From contig NZ_JADKYP010000040.1 of assembly GCF_015354405.1 (NCBI RefSeq), positions 1 through 64,000 on the forward strand: 64,000 nucleotides of DNA, written 5' to 3'. The DNA is from Nocardia sp. BSTN01 (lineage in GTDB: Bacteria > Actinomycetota > Actinomycetes > Mycobacteriales > Mycobacteriaceae). A program made the position numbers and the translations under genes. Positions 43,292 through 52,256 of the stretch are shown here, piece after piece; position 1 is the first letter of the stretch; every line of letters begins with the position of its first letter. Below the pieces are notes generated by a model. It was given only the letters and a program-made list of their open reading frames with translations. It was not told the origin of the DNA and did not search any database.

Positions 43292-43393
43292 GCAACATAA
43301 TTCGATATCGACCCACCTTGTCCGCCGGAAAACCCGCGGACACGGCTCGGTCGACGCATGCATTCATCGCTATCTTTATATGAAAGGACGACC

Positions 43394-44332
43394 ATGAGTT
43401 CACCGGCCATCTCGGTCACCGGCCTGCGCAAATCGTTCGCCGACCACGTGGTGCTCGACGGTATCGACCTCGCTGTGCCCGAGGGCAGGATCTTCGCGCT
43501 GCTCGGGCCCAACGGCGCGGGCAAGACCACCACCGTCCACATCCTCGCCACCCTGACCCGGCCCGACGACGGCAGTCTGCGCGTCGGCGGCCACGATCCG
43601 GTCGCCCAACCCGATGCCGTCCGCACCGCCATCGGCGTGACCGGCCAGTTCTCGGCGGTCGACGAACTGCTCACGGGACGCGAGAACCTGCTGCTGATGG
43701 CGGATCTGCACCATCTGCCCCGCGGCGAGGGCCGGCGCATCGCCGACGACCTGCTGGCCCGCTTCGACCTGCGCGACGCCGCCGACAAGGTCGCCGGAAG
43801 CTACTCCGGCGGGATGACGCGCCGGCTCGACCTGGCGATGACACTGGTCGGCGAGCCGCGCATCATCTTCCTCGACGAACCCACGGTGGGCCTGGACCCA
43901 CGCAGCCGGCGCGGAATGTGGGACATCATTCGCGAGCTGGTCGCCGACGGCGTCACTATCTTCCTCACCACCCAATACCTGGAGGAGGCCGACCAGCTCG
44001 CGCACCGGATCGCGGTGCTCGACCACGGCCGGATCGTCGCCGAGGGCACACCCGACGAGCTGAAACGCCTTGTGCCGGGCGGACATATCCGCCTGACCTT
44101 CGGCGACGACGAACAGTTGCGCAGCGCCGCCGGACTACTCGGCGGAACGACCACGGACTCGACGCTGGCGGTGCCGAGCGACGGCGGCGTCGCATCCCTG
44201 CGCGACGTCCTGGACCGGCTCGGCCGCGCACAGATCGAGCCCGAGAGCCTCTCGGTACACACCCCCGATCTCGACGACGTCTTCCTCGCCCTCACCGGCC
44301 ACACCGCACCCGAGAAGGAAACCGCACGATGA
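43394..44332 (+). CDS. DrrA-like ABC exporter ATPase
   Basis: A 312-aa daunorubicin-resistance-type ATPase. Walker A is GPNGAGKTTTVH, the signature is YSGGMTRRLDLAM, Walker B is RIIFLDEPTVGLDP, and the switch region is TTQYLEEADQLAHRIAVLDHG. The C-terminal DrrA extension (HIRLTFGDDEQLRSAA...) is present. It drives export by the permease gene that overlaps it by ATGA. The ATG follows GAAAGGA. The substrate could be a product of the divergent operon, which is inference from position only. Confidence 0.93.
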   Translation: MSSPAISVTGLRKSFADHVVLDGIDLAVPEGRIFALLGPNGAGKTTTVHILATLTRPDDGSLRVGGHDPVAQPDAVRTAIGVTGQFSAVDELLTGRENLLLMADLHHLPRGEGRRIADDLLARFDLRDAADKVAGSYSGGMTRRLDLAMTLVGEPRIIFLDEPTVGLDPRSRRGMWDIIRELVADGVTIFLTTQYLEEADQLAHRIAVLDHGRIVAEGTPDELKRLVPGGHIRLTFGDDEQLRSAAGLLGGTTTDSTLAVPSDGGVASLRDVLDRLGRAQIEPESLSVHTPDLDDVFLALTGHTAPEKETAR

Positions 44333-45093
44333 CCACACACACCCTCGCCGACTCCCGCACCATGTTGCGCCGGAACCTGGTGCACGCCAAGCGATATCCC
44401 GGCATGACGATCAGCATGTTCATCATGCCGCTGGTGATGCTGCTGATGTTCAACTATATCTTCGGCGGCGCGCTGGAGAAGGCCACCGGTGGTAGCTACA
44501 TCGACTATCTGGTTCCCGGCATGATGCTCATCATCCCGGCCTATCTGGTGGTCGGCGTCGCGGTGGCCATCGCGTCGGATATGACCAAGGGCATCGTGAA
44601 CCGGTTCCGGACCATGCCCATGGCACACTCCTCGATCCTCACCGGACAGGTCGCCGGGACCGTGATCCAGGGCGTACTCGGCGTCGGGCTGATGGTCGCG
44701 GTCGCCGTGCTGATCGGCTTCCGGCCCGATGCCACGATCGTGGAGTGGCTGGCCGCCTTCGGCCTGATCATCCTGGTGATCTTCGGATTGGCCTGGCTCG
44801 GAGTGGGTTTCGGGCTGGCCGCCAGAACGCCGGAGGGCGCGAGCAACACCCCCACTCCGCTGATCTTCCTTCCCTTCCTCGGCAGCGGCCTGGCACCCAC
44901 CGACACGATGCCCGCCGGTGTCCGCCAGTTCGCGGAGTACCAGCCCTTCACACCCCTGACCGAAACCCTGCGCGGACTGCTCATGGGCACGGCCATCGGA
45001 GGTAACGGCGTCGTGGCGGTGGCCTGGTGCCTCGGTTTCGCGGTGGTCGGCTACCTGTGGTCGCGCTCGCTGTTCCGCCGCAAGACCAACTGA
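44329..45093 (+). CDS. DrrB-like ABC exporter permease
   Basis: A 254-aa ABC-2 type permease with six helices. DSRTMLRRNLVHAKRYPGMTISMFIMPLVMLLMFNYIFGG is the N-terminal family start; MTKGIVNRFRTMPMAHSSILTGQ and YQPFTPLTETLRGLLMG are conserved. It forms an exporter with the preceding ATPase. A strong hairpin follows the stop. Confidence 0.92.
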   Translation: MTTHTLADSRTMLRRNLVHAKRYPGMTISMFIMPLVMLLMFNYIFGGALEKATGGSYIDYLVPGMMLIIPAYLVVGVAVAIASDMTKGIVNRFRTMPMAHSSILTGQVAGTVIQGVLGVGLMVAVAVLIGFRPDATIVEWLAAFGLIILVIFGLAWLGVGFGLAARTPEGASNTPTPLIFLPFLGSGLAPTDTMPAGVRQFAEYQPFTPLTETLRGLLMGTAIGGNGVVAVAWCLGFAVVGYLWSRSLFRRKTN

Positions 45094-45108
45094 GAGGCAA
45101 GGATGTGA

Positions 45109-45135
45109 CCAACGCCCTGCTCGCCGGGGCGTTGG
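45109..45135 (+). terminator. Terminator after the ABC exporter genes
   Basis: CCAACGCCC pairs perfectly with GGGCGTTGG across nine bases, 15 bases after the permease stop. It lies between convergent transcripts. Confidence 0.7.
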
Positions 45136-45177
45136 CTCATCGCAAAGGGCACTTTCGTGTTCTCGGAGCGGCAGGGT

Positions 45178-45573
45178 TCAATGACTTCCGAGGTCGATCG
45201 TCAGGATCTTGACGACCGGATGAGGATCTCCGCGCTCGCCTTCGCAACTGGCGTTGCAGAACTGATAGTCGATCCGACCTGCCCCACTGATCTCGTAATG
45301 GATCGTTCGGGAGTACCCCTCCCATTTCGGCCCGTGGTGTTTACCGCGCAGAACGGTCGTCGATCCCACCGCCGGCGGTACACCGGGGGTCGATGACACG
45401 TGCTCCCAGAACTGGCGGGCTGCGGTCAGGCCGACCCGGTCCGCAAGACCGTTCCATACGGCAACGAACTGACGATGAACCAGCACACGATAAACCGGCT
45501 TGGTGGCCGGGCGTCCTCCTGGCGATCGAGCCGCGACATAGGGGCGGTACGCGCCTGGCTGCGGATCAGACAT
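45178..45573 (-). CDS. RelE/ParE-like toxin candidate
   Basis: A 131-aa basic-start protein: KPVYRVLVHRQFVAVWNGLADRVGLTAARQFWEHVSS, then YSRTIHYEISGAGRIDYQFCNASCEG and VVKILTIDLGSH. The helix-pair plus beta-sheet order, with a TIHYEISGAGRIDY strand, fits a RelE/ParE-type fold, but catalytic residues cannot be assigned. Its ATG lies 8 bases inside the end of the upstream gene. Order is antitoxin then toxin. Either growth inhibition or a mere small-protein pair is possible. Confidence 0.6.
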   Translation of the reverse strand: MSDPQPGAYRPYVAARSPGGRPATKPVYRVLVHRQFVAVWNGLADRVGLTAARQFWEHVSSTPGVPPAVGSTTVLRGKHHGPKWEGYSRTIHYEISGAGRIDYQFCNASCEGERGDPHPVVKILTIDLGSH

Positions 45574-46036
45574 CGCCGCTAGTCTGCGGCTCGGTTACCT
45601 CCACATAATCCGACTCGTTCCCGCCTCCGGTGTGCACCGCGCGACGCAACGGATCGCGCATCACCGCGGCGGTGGTCACCCAAGCGTGCAGCGTCTCGCG
45701 CAGGGGCGTCGGATCCTCCGATGTCACGGTCAGTACGACCGCATTCCGTAACTCGTCCAACGCCTCGGCACGATCGTCCGGGTCGAATTCCGACAACCAT
45801 GCGAGACCACCCAACTGGACCGGCGTCGGTGTCTGGGTCCGAGCGAGTACACCCTCGACGGTGAACAACTGTGTAATCACGGCCGCCGCCTCGGTCAAGG
45901 CAGCCATGCGCTGCGCCGCAAGCATGACCAGCACGGAACCGTCGGTATCACGCAAGGACGCCAACGACTGTTTCGCCTCGTCCAGGAACTCGCGGCGCCG
46001 CGCTCCCGCCAGATCGCTCACCTGATACATCGTCAT
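45566..46036 (-). CDS. Probable antitoxin of a type II toxin-antitoxin-like pair
   Basis: A 156-aa acidic protein (MTMYQVSDLAGARRREFLDEAKQSLASLRDTDGSVLVML...). The opening MYQVSDLAG with ARRREFLDEA recalls Phd/YefM-like antitoxins, followed by a long helical region. It overlaps the toxin-like gene by 8 bp. ATG 46036 has TAAAAT six bases upstream, so the message is probably leaderless, and an imperfect palindrome covers that promoter, as expected for autoregulation. Confidence 0.6.
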   Translation of the reverse strand: MTMYQVSDLAGARRREFLDEAKQSLASLRDTDGSVLVMLAAQRMAALTEAAAVITQLFTVEGVLARTQTPTPVQLGGLAWLSEFDPDDRAEALDELRNAVVLTVTSEDPTPLRETLHAWVTTAAVMRDPLRRAVHTGGGNESDYVEVTEPQTSGDV

Positions 46037-46061
46037 GCCATAATTTTAGCAAGATAATGGC
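46037..46061 (-). promoter_or_regulatory. Promoter/operator of the toxin-antitoxin-like pair
   Basis: Arms GCCATAAT and ATAATGGC (7 of 8 positions symmetric) flank a nine-base spacer. On the minus strand it contains the -10 TAAAAT and directly abuts the antitoxin ATG. Confidence 0.6.
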
Positions 46062-46174
46062 ATCGTATGCGCAGCCGTCCGGGCTCAATTCAGGTGAACG
46101 ATCGATGTGGGGCAGGGCTGCAATCTGCGGCGACACTCGACTTCTCCGATCCGGATCGCGGACAGCAGATTTCG

Positions 46175-46180
46175 TACCCT
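46175..46180 (+). promoter_or_regulatory. Leaderless -10 element for ynfA-like gene
   Basis: TACCCT ends six bases before ATG 46187. Confidence 0.5.
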
Positions 46181-46186
46181 CTCCTC

Positions 46187-46519
46187 ATGCCGGTTCTGCG
46201 CTCGATCCTGCTGTTCGTCCTGGCCGCCCTCGCCGAGATCGGCGGCGCGTGGTTGGTGTGGCAGGGGGTGCGAGAACACCGTGGGTGGGCGTGGATGGGC
46301 GCGGGGGTGATCGCGCTGGGGCTGTACGGATTCGTCGCGACGCTGCAACCGGACGCTCATTTCGGGCGCATCCTGGCCGCGTACGGCGGCGTCTTCGTCG
46401 CGGGATCGCTGCTGTGGGGCGTCGTGTTCGACGGATTTCGTCCCGACCGATGGGATGTGGCGGGTGCGGCGGTGTGCCTGCTCGGCGTCGCGGTCATCAT
46501 GTACGCGCCGCGCGGCTGA
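46187..46519 (+). CDS. YnfA (UPF0060) family membrane protein
   Basis: A 110-aa protein with four helices ([87 protein letters not shown]). [11 protein letters not shown] and AYGGVFV..SLLWG are the family signature; related to small multidrug resistance proteins, with some YnfA members implicated in efflux. It is probably leaderless. Confidence 0.93.
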   Translation: MPVLRSILLFVLAALAEIGGAWLVWQGVREHRGWAWMGAGVIALGLYGFVATLQPDAHFGRILAAYGGVFVAGSLLWGVVFDGFRPDRWDVAGAAVCLLGVAVIMYAPRG

Positions 46520-46546
46520 TCCGCACCGGTCCGGCATCATCGGGAT

Positions 46547-46936
46547 ATGCCCGTTTCCGGACGTTTCCAGCCCAATCCACCGCAGGCCGTGGGTACCCGC
46601 AGCCGGGTGCTGCTGCGGTTCCGGTGCGCGGGGCGGGATTTCCTGCTCCGGCAGACGATCGTCGAACCGGGCGGTGACAGTGGCTGGCACTATCACGACG
46701 GCACCCTGTTCGTCCTCGTCACCGGCAGCACCCTGGACCACCCCGGAACCGACTGCGTACCGGTCACCTATCGCCCGGGCCGGATATTCCGCGAGCCGGC
46801 CGGCGCCGCCCACGCCCACATGGCCCGCAACCGCACGCGAAAACCCTTGCGACTCACCGTGTTCTACGTCCTTCCGGCCGGCAGTCCGCTGTCCCGTTCG
46901 ATCGGCGCACCGGAGTGCGACACGGACCGGCGGTAG
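46547..46936 (+). CDS. Cupin-domain protein
   Basis: A 129-aa single-domain cupin. DFLLRQTIVEPGGDSGWHYHDGTLFVLVTGSTLD carries the GWHYH metal-ligand motif, and GRIFREPAGAAHAHMARN the second histidine motif. It could be an enzyme or sensor; the substrate is unknown. It starts 27 bases after ynfA and may be cotranscribed. Confidence 0.82.
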   Translation: MPVSGRFQPNPPQAVGTRSRVLLRFRCAGRDFLLRQTIVEPGGDSGWHYHDGTLFVLVTGSTLDHPGTDCVPVTYRPGRIFREPAGAAHAHMARNRTRKPLRLTVFYVLPAGSPLSRSIGAPECDTDRR

Positions 46937-46950
46937 GGGCCCGGCCGCGG

Positions 46951-47562
46951 TCAGCTCGCGAGTTCGGGCAGCAGGCCGGGGAATTCGGTGAGGTCGCGCA
47001 GGACGACATCGGCACCGGCGGCCCGCAGCTCGGCCGCGTCGCACGGACCGGTGGTCACCCCGACCGCATAGGCCGAGGCGGTGCGGGCACCGCGCATATC
47101 GCCGATATGGTCGCCCACGTACACGCTCGCCTCGTGGTCGCGCAGCGCCTGGGCCTTCTGCTCGGCCCACAGGTCGCCGATCACCGCGTCGGCCGGGATG
47201 TCCAGGTGGGTCAGGTGCAGTTTCGCGTTCGGTTCGTATTTGCCGGTGACCACGATCACGCGGCCGCCCAGCGCCCGGACCGCCGCGGCCGCCGCGCGGG
47301 CGCCGGGCAGTTCCACCGTGCCGGTGATCGCGTACTCCGGATACATCTCCCGATACAGATCGGCGACGGCCGGGACGCGGTCGGCGGGGAACCAGTTGGC
47401 CAGCTCGTGTTCCAACGGCGGGCCGAGGCGGGTGACGACCAGATCGCTGTCGATCGGCGTACCGGTGCGCCGGGACAATTCCCGATAGCAGGCGCGGATG
47501 CCGGGCCGGGAGTCGATCAACGTCATATCGAGGTCGAAGCCGACCGTGATCGGTGCCGTCAT
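46951..47562 (-). CDS. HAD-family phosphatase (phosphoglycolate-phosphatase-like)
   Basis: A 203-aa HAD hydrolase. Motif I is VGFDLDMTLIDSRPGI with nucleophile D10 and acid D12, motif II is VIVVTGKYEPN, and motif III/IV is SVYVGDHIGDMRGART. The substrate is unknown; the cap type resembles Gph/PpaX members. ATG 47562 is chosen. It lies 25 bp downstream of the SdpI-like gene on the same strand. Confidence 0.87.
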   Translation of the reverse strand: MTAPITVGFDLDMTLIDSRPGIRACYRELSRRTGTPIDSDLVVTRLGPPLEHELANWFPADRVPAVADLYREMYPEYAITGTVELPGARAAAAAVRALGGRVIVVTGKYEPNAKLHLTHLDIPADAVIGDLWAEQKAQALRDHEASVYVGDHIGDMRGARTASAYAVGVTTGPCDAAELRAAGADVVLRDLTEFPGLLPELAS

Positions 47563-47587
47563 ACCGGACGGCCGGACGCCGCGCGGA

Positions 47588-48064
47588 TCACTTGGCGGGC
47601 TGGCAGGCGTCGCGCAGTGAGCACGCGCCACAGGAACTGCCGCAGCCGCCGACCTCGGCCGGGGCGAGGCCCGCGATGGCCTCGTTCGCCGCGTTCACGC
47701 CGGCGCCCAGGGTGAACAGCGCCACGACCAGCGCCACCGCGGCGGCGGCCAAGCCCACCCATACGGTCGCGACCAGCGCGATCGCACCGGCCGCGGCGAG
47801 CAGCAGACCCGCACCGACCGAGGTCGGCCCGGCGACGCGGTTGGCCAGGCGATACGCCTCTTCGGTGCGGAGGGCTTCCTCGGTGTGGACACCGAAGAAC
47901 CGATTGGGTGGCAGGGTGCCGGTCAGCCCGAGCACGCCCGTGACAACGGCCACGGCCGCAAGCAGAAACAGGAGGAGCGCGACCACGAACACCCGGAATA
48001 CGGTACTCCGGTATCGAAACGTGGCGCCCGCGGGGCTCGCCGCCGCCACGAACGCCCCGCTCAC
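47588..48064 (-). CDS. SdpI-family membrane protein, Rv0039c-like
   Basis: A 158-aa protein with three or four helices (VFRVFVVALLLFLLAAVAVVTGVLGL, VGAGLLLAAAGAIALVATVW, GLAAAAVALVVALFTLGAG). The SdpI signature is TLPPNRFFGVHTEEALRTEEAYRLANRVAG. It ends in a cysteine-rich tail CGSSCGACSLRDAC that could bind metal or form disulfides. Divergent from leuS, as Rv0039c relates to Rv0041 in M. tuberculosis as I recall it. GTG 48064 is the most likely start. Confidence 0.8.
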   Translation of the reverse strand: MSGAFVAAASPAGATFRYRSTVFRVFVVALLLFLLAAVAVVTGVLGLTGTLPPNRFFGVHTEEALRTEEAYRLANRVAGPTSVGAGLLLAAAGAIALVATVWVGLAAAAVALVVALFTLGAGVNAANEAIAGLAPAEVGGCGSSCGACSLRDACQPAK

Positions 48065-48161
48065 CCCTTTTTGGGTGCTGACGTGCGCACGCTCTACCCT
48101 GAGTGACGACGTTGTCCACAGACGTTCACCAGGGGAACTCGGCGACAAGTAAGGCAGGACC

Positions 48162-51068
48162 GTGCAGGACACTCGTGCAACCGATACAGCCGGCGCATCG
48201 ACCGGCCGGGGCGACGGGCCCGAAAGCAGCCTGCCCACGCTTCCCGGAACCGATGTGCCCGCGCACCGCTACAACGCCGAACTGGCCGGCGACCTGGAGA
48301 GCAAGTGGCAGCGGGTGTGGGCCGAGCGCGGCACCTTCCACGCGCCGAATCCGGTCGGCCCGCTGGCCGGGGAGACCCCGGCCGACAAGCTGTTCATCCA
48401 GGACATGTTCCCGTATCCGTCGGGTGCGGGCCTGCACGTCGGCCATCCGCTGGGCTATATCGCCACCGACGTGTTCGCGCGCTACCACCGCATGCACGGT
48501 CGCAACGTGCTGCACGCGCTGGGTTACGACGCCTTCGGCCTGCCCGCCGAGCAGTACGCGGTGCAGACCGGTGCGCACCCGCGGGTGACCACCGAATCCA
48601 ATATCGCCACCATGCAGCGCCAGCTGGACCGGCTGGGCCTGGGTCACGACCGGCGCCGCTCGTTCGCCACCACCGACCCCGAGTTCTACAAGTGGACGCA
48701 GTGGATCTTCCTGCGCATCTACAACGCCTGGTACGACACCTCGGCGAACAAGGCCCGCCCGATCGCGGATCTGGTGGCCGCCTTCGCCGCCGGCGAGCGA
48801 CCCACCCCGGACGGTCGCGCGTGGGCCGAGTTGTCCCCCGCCGAACAGGGCGAGATCCTGGACTCGTATCGCCTGGTCTACCAATCGGATTCGATGGTCA
48901 ACTGGTGTCCGGGACTGGGTACGGTGCTGGCCAACGAAGAAGTCACCGCCGACGGTCGCAGTGAGCGCGGCAACTTCCCGGTGTTCCGGAAACGCCTGCG
49001 GCAGTGGATGATGCGCATCACCGCCTACTCCGACCGCCTGGTCGACGATCTGGACCTGCTGGACTGGCCGGACAACGTGAAGGCCATGCAGCGCAACTGG
49101 ATCGGGCGCTCGCGTGGTGCCGAGGTCTCCTTCGGCGCGAACGGCGAGAACATCGAGGTCTTCACCACCCGGCCCGACACCCTGTTCGGGGCGAGCTATG
49201 TGGTGCTGGCCCCGGAACACGAGCTGGTGGACCGGCTGGCCGTCGCGCAGTGGCCCGCCGACGTCGACCCCCGGTGGACGTTCGACGCCGCCTCTCCGGC
49301 CGAAGCCGTTGCGGCCTACCGCAAGTCGATCGCCGCCAAGTCCGATCTGGAGCGGCAGGAGAACAAGGAGAAGACCGGCGTCTTCCTGGGCGCGTACGCC
49401 ACCAACCCGGTCAACGGGGCGCAGCTGCCGATCTTCATCGCCGACTATGTGCTGTCGGGCTACGGCACCGGCGCGATCATGGCGGTGCCCGGCCACGACC
49501 ACCGCGACTGGGAGTTCGCGCGGGCCTTCGGTCTGCCGATCGTGGAAGTCATCGCCGGAGGCGACATCTCGGAGTCGGCGTATTCGGGCGACGGCCTGCT
49601 GGTGAACTCCGACTACCTGAACGGGCTGGACGTCGAGACCGCCAAGGCCACCGTCGTCGAGCGCCTGGAGCGCGACGGCCACGGCAAGGGCACCATCCAG
49701 TACAAGCTGCGCGACTGGCTGTTCGCCCGCCAGCGCTACTGGGGTGAGCCGTTCCCGATCGTCTACGACGAGCAGGGTGCGGCCCATCCGCTGCCGGAAT
49801 CGATGCTGCCGGTGGAACTTCCGGAGGTGCGCGATTTCGCGCCGGTCACCTTCGATCCCGACGACGCCGATTCCGAACCGTCGCCGCCGCTGGCCAAGGC
49901 CACCGATTGGGTGACCGTCGAACTGGATCTGGGCGACGGGCCGAAGACCTACCGCCGCGACACCAACGTGATGCCGCAGTGGGCCGGTAGCTCCTGGTAC
50001 CAGCTGCGCTACACCGACCCGACCAACTCCGAGGCGTTCTGCGCGCCGGAGAACGAGCGCTACTGGCTGGGCCCGCGCCCGGCCGAACACGGCGCGAACG
50101 ATCCCGGCGGCGTCGATCTGTACGTCGGCGGCGTGGAACACGCGGTGCTGCATCTGCTGTACGCGCGGTTCTGGCAGAAAGTGCTGTTCGACCTGGGCGA
50201 GGTGTCGGGTCCGGAACCGTACCGGCGGCTGTTCAACCAGGGCTACATCCAGGCCTTCGCCTACACCGACGAGCGCGGAACCTACATTCCGGCCGCCGAG
50301 GTGATCGAACGGGACGGCAAGTTCTTCTGGACGAACACCTCCGGTGTGGAGATCGAGGTCTTCCAGGAGTACGGCAAGATCGGCAAATCGCTGAAGAACG
50401 CCATCTCCCCCGACGAGATGTGCGATCTGTACGGCGCGGACACCTTCCGGCTGTACGAGATGTCGATGGGCCCGCTGGACACCTCACGTCCCTGGGCGAC
50501 CAAGGACGTCGTGGGCGCGCACCGCTTCCTGCAGCGGGTGTGGCGCCTGGTGGTCGACGAGGAGTCCGGGGCCGCACTCGTCACCGACGCCGAGCCGGCC
50601 GATGCCACACTGCGCCTGCTGCACAAGACGATCGACGGTGTCGACGCCGACTACGCCGCCCTGCGCGACAACACCGCCGGTGCGAAGCTGATCGAGCTGA
50701 CCAACCATCTGACCAAGCAGTATCCGCAGGGCGCGCCGCGCACGGTGGTGGAACCGCTGGTGCTGATGCTGGCGCCGATGGCCCCGCATATCGCCGAGGA
50801 ACTGTGGGAACGCCTGGGTCACGGCACGGCGCTGGCGCACGGTCCCTTCCCGATCGCGGATCCCGCACTGCTGGTGGAGGATTCGGTCGAATACCCGATC
50901 CAGGTCAACGGCAAGGTCCGCAGCCGGGTCAGCGTACCGGCGGATGCCGATGCGAAGACGGTGGAGACGGCGGCGCTCGCCGACGAGAAGCTACGGGAAT
51001 TCCTGGCCGGCAAGACCCCGCGCAAGGTCATCGTCGTGCCCGGCAAGCTGGTGAACGTCGTCGCGTAA
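48162..51068 (+). CDS. leuS: Leucyl-tRNA synthetase
   Basis: A class I synthetase that charges tRNA-Leu. The 968-aa protein has the HIGH-like motif [17 protein letters not shown], the CP1 editing domain ([46 protein letters not shown]), [16 protein letters not shown], and the actinobacterial KMSKS variant [17 protein letters not shown], then an anticodon-binding domain and C-terminal [21 protein letters not shown] 48162 is the start used. It is the Rv0041 counterpart. Confidence 0.98.
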   Translation: MQDTRATDTAGASTGRGDGPESSLPTLPGTDVPAHRYNAELAGDLESKWQRVWAERGTFHAPNPVGPLAGETPADKLFIQDMFPYPSGAGLHVGHPLGYIATDVFARYHRMHGRNVLHALGYDAFGLPAEQYAVQTGAHPRVTTESNIATMQRQLDRLGLGHDRRRSFATTDPEFYKWTQWIFLRIYNAWYDTSANKARPIADLVAAFAAGERPTPDGRAWAELSPAEQGEILDSYRLVYQSDSMVNWCPGLGTVLANEEVTADGRSERGNFPVFRKRLRQWMMRITAYSDRLVDDLDLLDWPDNVKAMQRNWIGRSRGAEVSFGANGENIEVFTTRPDTLFGASYVVLAPEHELVDRLAVAQWPADVDPRWTFDAASPAEAVAAYRKSIAAKSDLERQENKEKTGVFLGAYATNPVNGAQLPIFIADYVLSGYGTGAIMAVPGHDHRDWEFARAFGLPIVEVIAGGDISESAYSGDGLLVNSDYLNGLDVETAKATVVERLERDGHGKGTIQYKLRDWLFARQRYWGEPFPIVYDEQGAAHPLPESMLPVELPEVRDFAPVTFDPDDADSEPSPPLAKATDWVTVELDLGDGPKTYRRDTNVMPQWAGSSWYQLRYTDPTNSEAFCAPENERYWLGPRPAEHGANDPGGVDLYVGGVEHAVLHLLYARFWQKVLFDLGEVSGPEPYRRLFNQGYIQAFAYTDERGTYIPAAEVIERDGKFFWTNTSGVEIEVFQEYGKIGKSLKNAISPDEMCDLYGADTFRLYEMSMGPLDTSRPWATKDVVGAHRFLQRVWRLVVDEESGAALVTDAEPADATLRLLHKTIDGVDADYAALRDNTAGAKLIELTNHLTKQYPQGAPRTVVEPLVLMLAPMAPHIAEELWERLGHGTALAHGPFPIADPALLVEDSVEYPIQVNGKVRSRVSVPADADAKTVETAALADEKLREFLAGKTPRKVIVVPGKLVNVVA

Positions 51069-51079
51069 CCCGTTCCCGT

Positions 51080-51114
51080 GCTGGATCAGCCCCGGTCCAC
51101 GGAGCCGATCCAGC
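51080..51114 (+). terminator. Hairpin after leuS
   Basis: GCTGGATC pairs with GATCCAGC across 19 bases, 12 bases after the leuS stop. GATCCAGCC then recurs at 51136, giving alternative pairings. Confidence 0.45.
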
Positions 51115-51154
51115 CCGGTCGACGGCACCGATCCAGCCGGCCTCCAGCGCCCAT

Positions 51155-51865
51155 TCAGCGGGCGATCGGACGCAGCACGATCTCGGTCGGGTGTGCGTCG
51201 CGGGGCGTCTCGACGGCGTTGCGGACGGCACGGGCGACGGTCGCCGCGGTCAAGAACTCGTCCGGGTTGTAATCCCGCTCCTCGGAGGCGACGATCGCGC
51301 GCTGCATCTCGGTGTCGATGCGCCCCGGGTGGACGGAGGTGACGCGCAGGCTCGGTTCCTCCAGCCGAAGCGCGTCACCGAAGGCGCGCAGACCGAATTT
51401 GCTCGCGGCGTATACGCCCCAGGCCGGGTTGGCGCGCAGGCCGGCGCCCGAATTGATCAGCACCACATGGCCGTTCGCCGCACGCAGCGCGGGCAGTAGC
51501 AACCGGGTCAGCTCGGCGACGGCAATCAGATTGGCTTCCAAGGTGTTTCGCCACTGCTCGACCGACGATTCGGCGATCGATCCCAGTTCGGCGACACCCG
51601 CGTTGTGTACCAGTACGTCCAGGCGGTCGATCGACGCGGTCACCGCGGGCAGTGCGGCGTAATCGGTCAGATCGACCGGCCACGGTTCGGCATCGGGAAG
51701 TTCCGTCCGGATGGCCGCCAGCGATTCCGCCGAGCGCGCGCCCAGCAGCAGCCGGTGCGTTCCCGCCAGCTCCCGCGCGATCGCGGCCCCCAGGCCCCGG
51801 CTGGCGCCGGTGATCAAGGCGGTCGGCACATCCTGTGCGGCAGTTGATTCCGAAGTCGCGGCCAT
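51155..51865 (-). CDS. Short-chain dehydrogenase/reductase
   Basis: A 236-aa classical SDR. ALITGASRGLGAAIAREL is the cofactor-binding motif, VLVHNAGVAELG the NAG motif, and INSGAGLRANPAWGVYAASKFGLRAFGDALR holds catalytic Ser, Tyr and Lys. Arg after the glycine motif fits NADP(H). The substrate is unknown. Convergent with leuS. Confidence 0.92.
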   Translation of the reverse strand: MAATSESTAAQDVPTALITGASRGLGAAIARELAGTHRLLLGARSAESLAAIRTELPDAEPWPVDLTDYAALPAVTASIDRLDVLVHNAGVAELGSIAESSVEQWRNTLEANLIAVAELTRLLLPALRAANGHVVLINSGAGLRANPAWGVYAASKFGLRAFGDALRLEEPSLRVTSVHPGRIDTEMQRAIVASEERDYNPDEFLTAATVARAVRNAVETPRDAHPTEIVLRPIAR

Positions 51866-52256
51866 GTGCTCACCGTAAACCCCGCCCGTCCCGGCTGTCG
51901 CGGCGCTACGCACAGCACCGTCTCGGCGCTACGGACAGCACCCTGTCGGCGCTACGGACAGCACCCCCTCGGCGCTACGCACCCGGGAGGGACGTCCCGG
52001 ACAATCACACCGCCGCGAGCGGACATCTGTCGCCCATCGGTGGCGAGCCCCGGCCGATGGGTGTAATCCGGATTCGAGCAACCGGCTCACAGCGGCGGGC
52101 GGGGGACGAACTCCGCGCATGACGAAGAACGAGGCGATGAGGGTGGACACTGCCGAACAGGTGACCGGGCCGGACCATGCCCCAGCAGCGGCCGGTGTGC
52201 GGCACGCGACTCCGGGGCGGCGCGCATATCTGAAGGTGACGTCGCAGAATAGGGAA
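51866..52256. other. Intergenic region between divergent SDR and glucosylglycerate hydrolase genes
   Basis: No gene is supported if hydrolase translation starts at 52257. It contains 3.5 copies of a 23-bp tandem repeat near the SDR start. A longer in-frame ATG at 52119 exists but its residues match no known hydrolase N-terminus. Confidence 0.5.
51901..51982 (+). repeat. 23-bp tandem repeat, 3.5 copies
   Basis: Units begin at 51901, 51924, 51947 and 51970 with CGGCGCTACG[GC]ACAGCACC followed by five variable bases. They lie 36-117 bp upstream of the SDR start. They could be spaced regulator sites or a minisatellite. Confidence 0.85.

Noticed and set aside
48126-50153. 675-codon minus-strand frame opposite leuS
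   Set aside because: Shadow frame; leuS motifs are unambiguous on the plus strand.
50370-50402. LeuRS KMSKS loop reading GKIGKSLKN
   Set aside because: This is the usual variant in actinobacterial LeuRS, so it is not an anomaly.
51901-51982. 23-bp repeats as a CRISPR array
   Set aside because: Units are adjacent with no spacers, and there are no cas genes.
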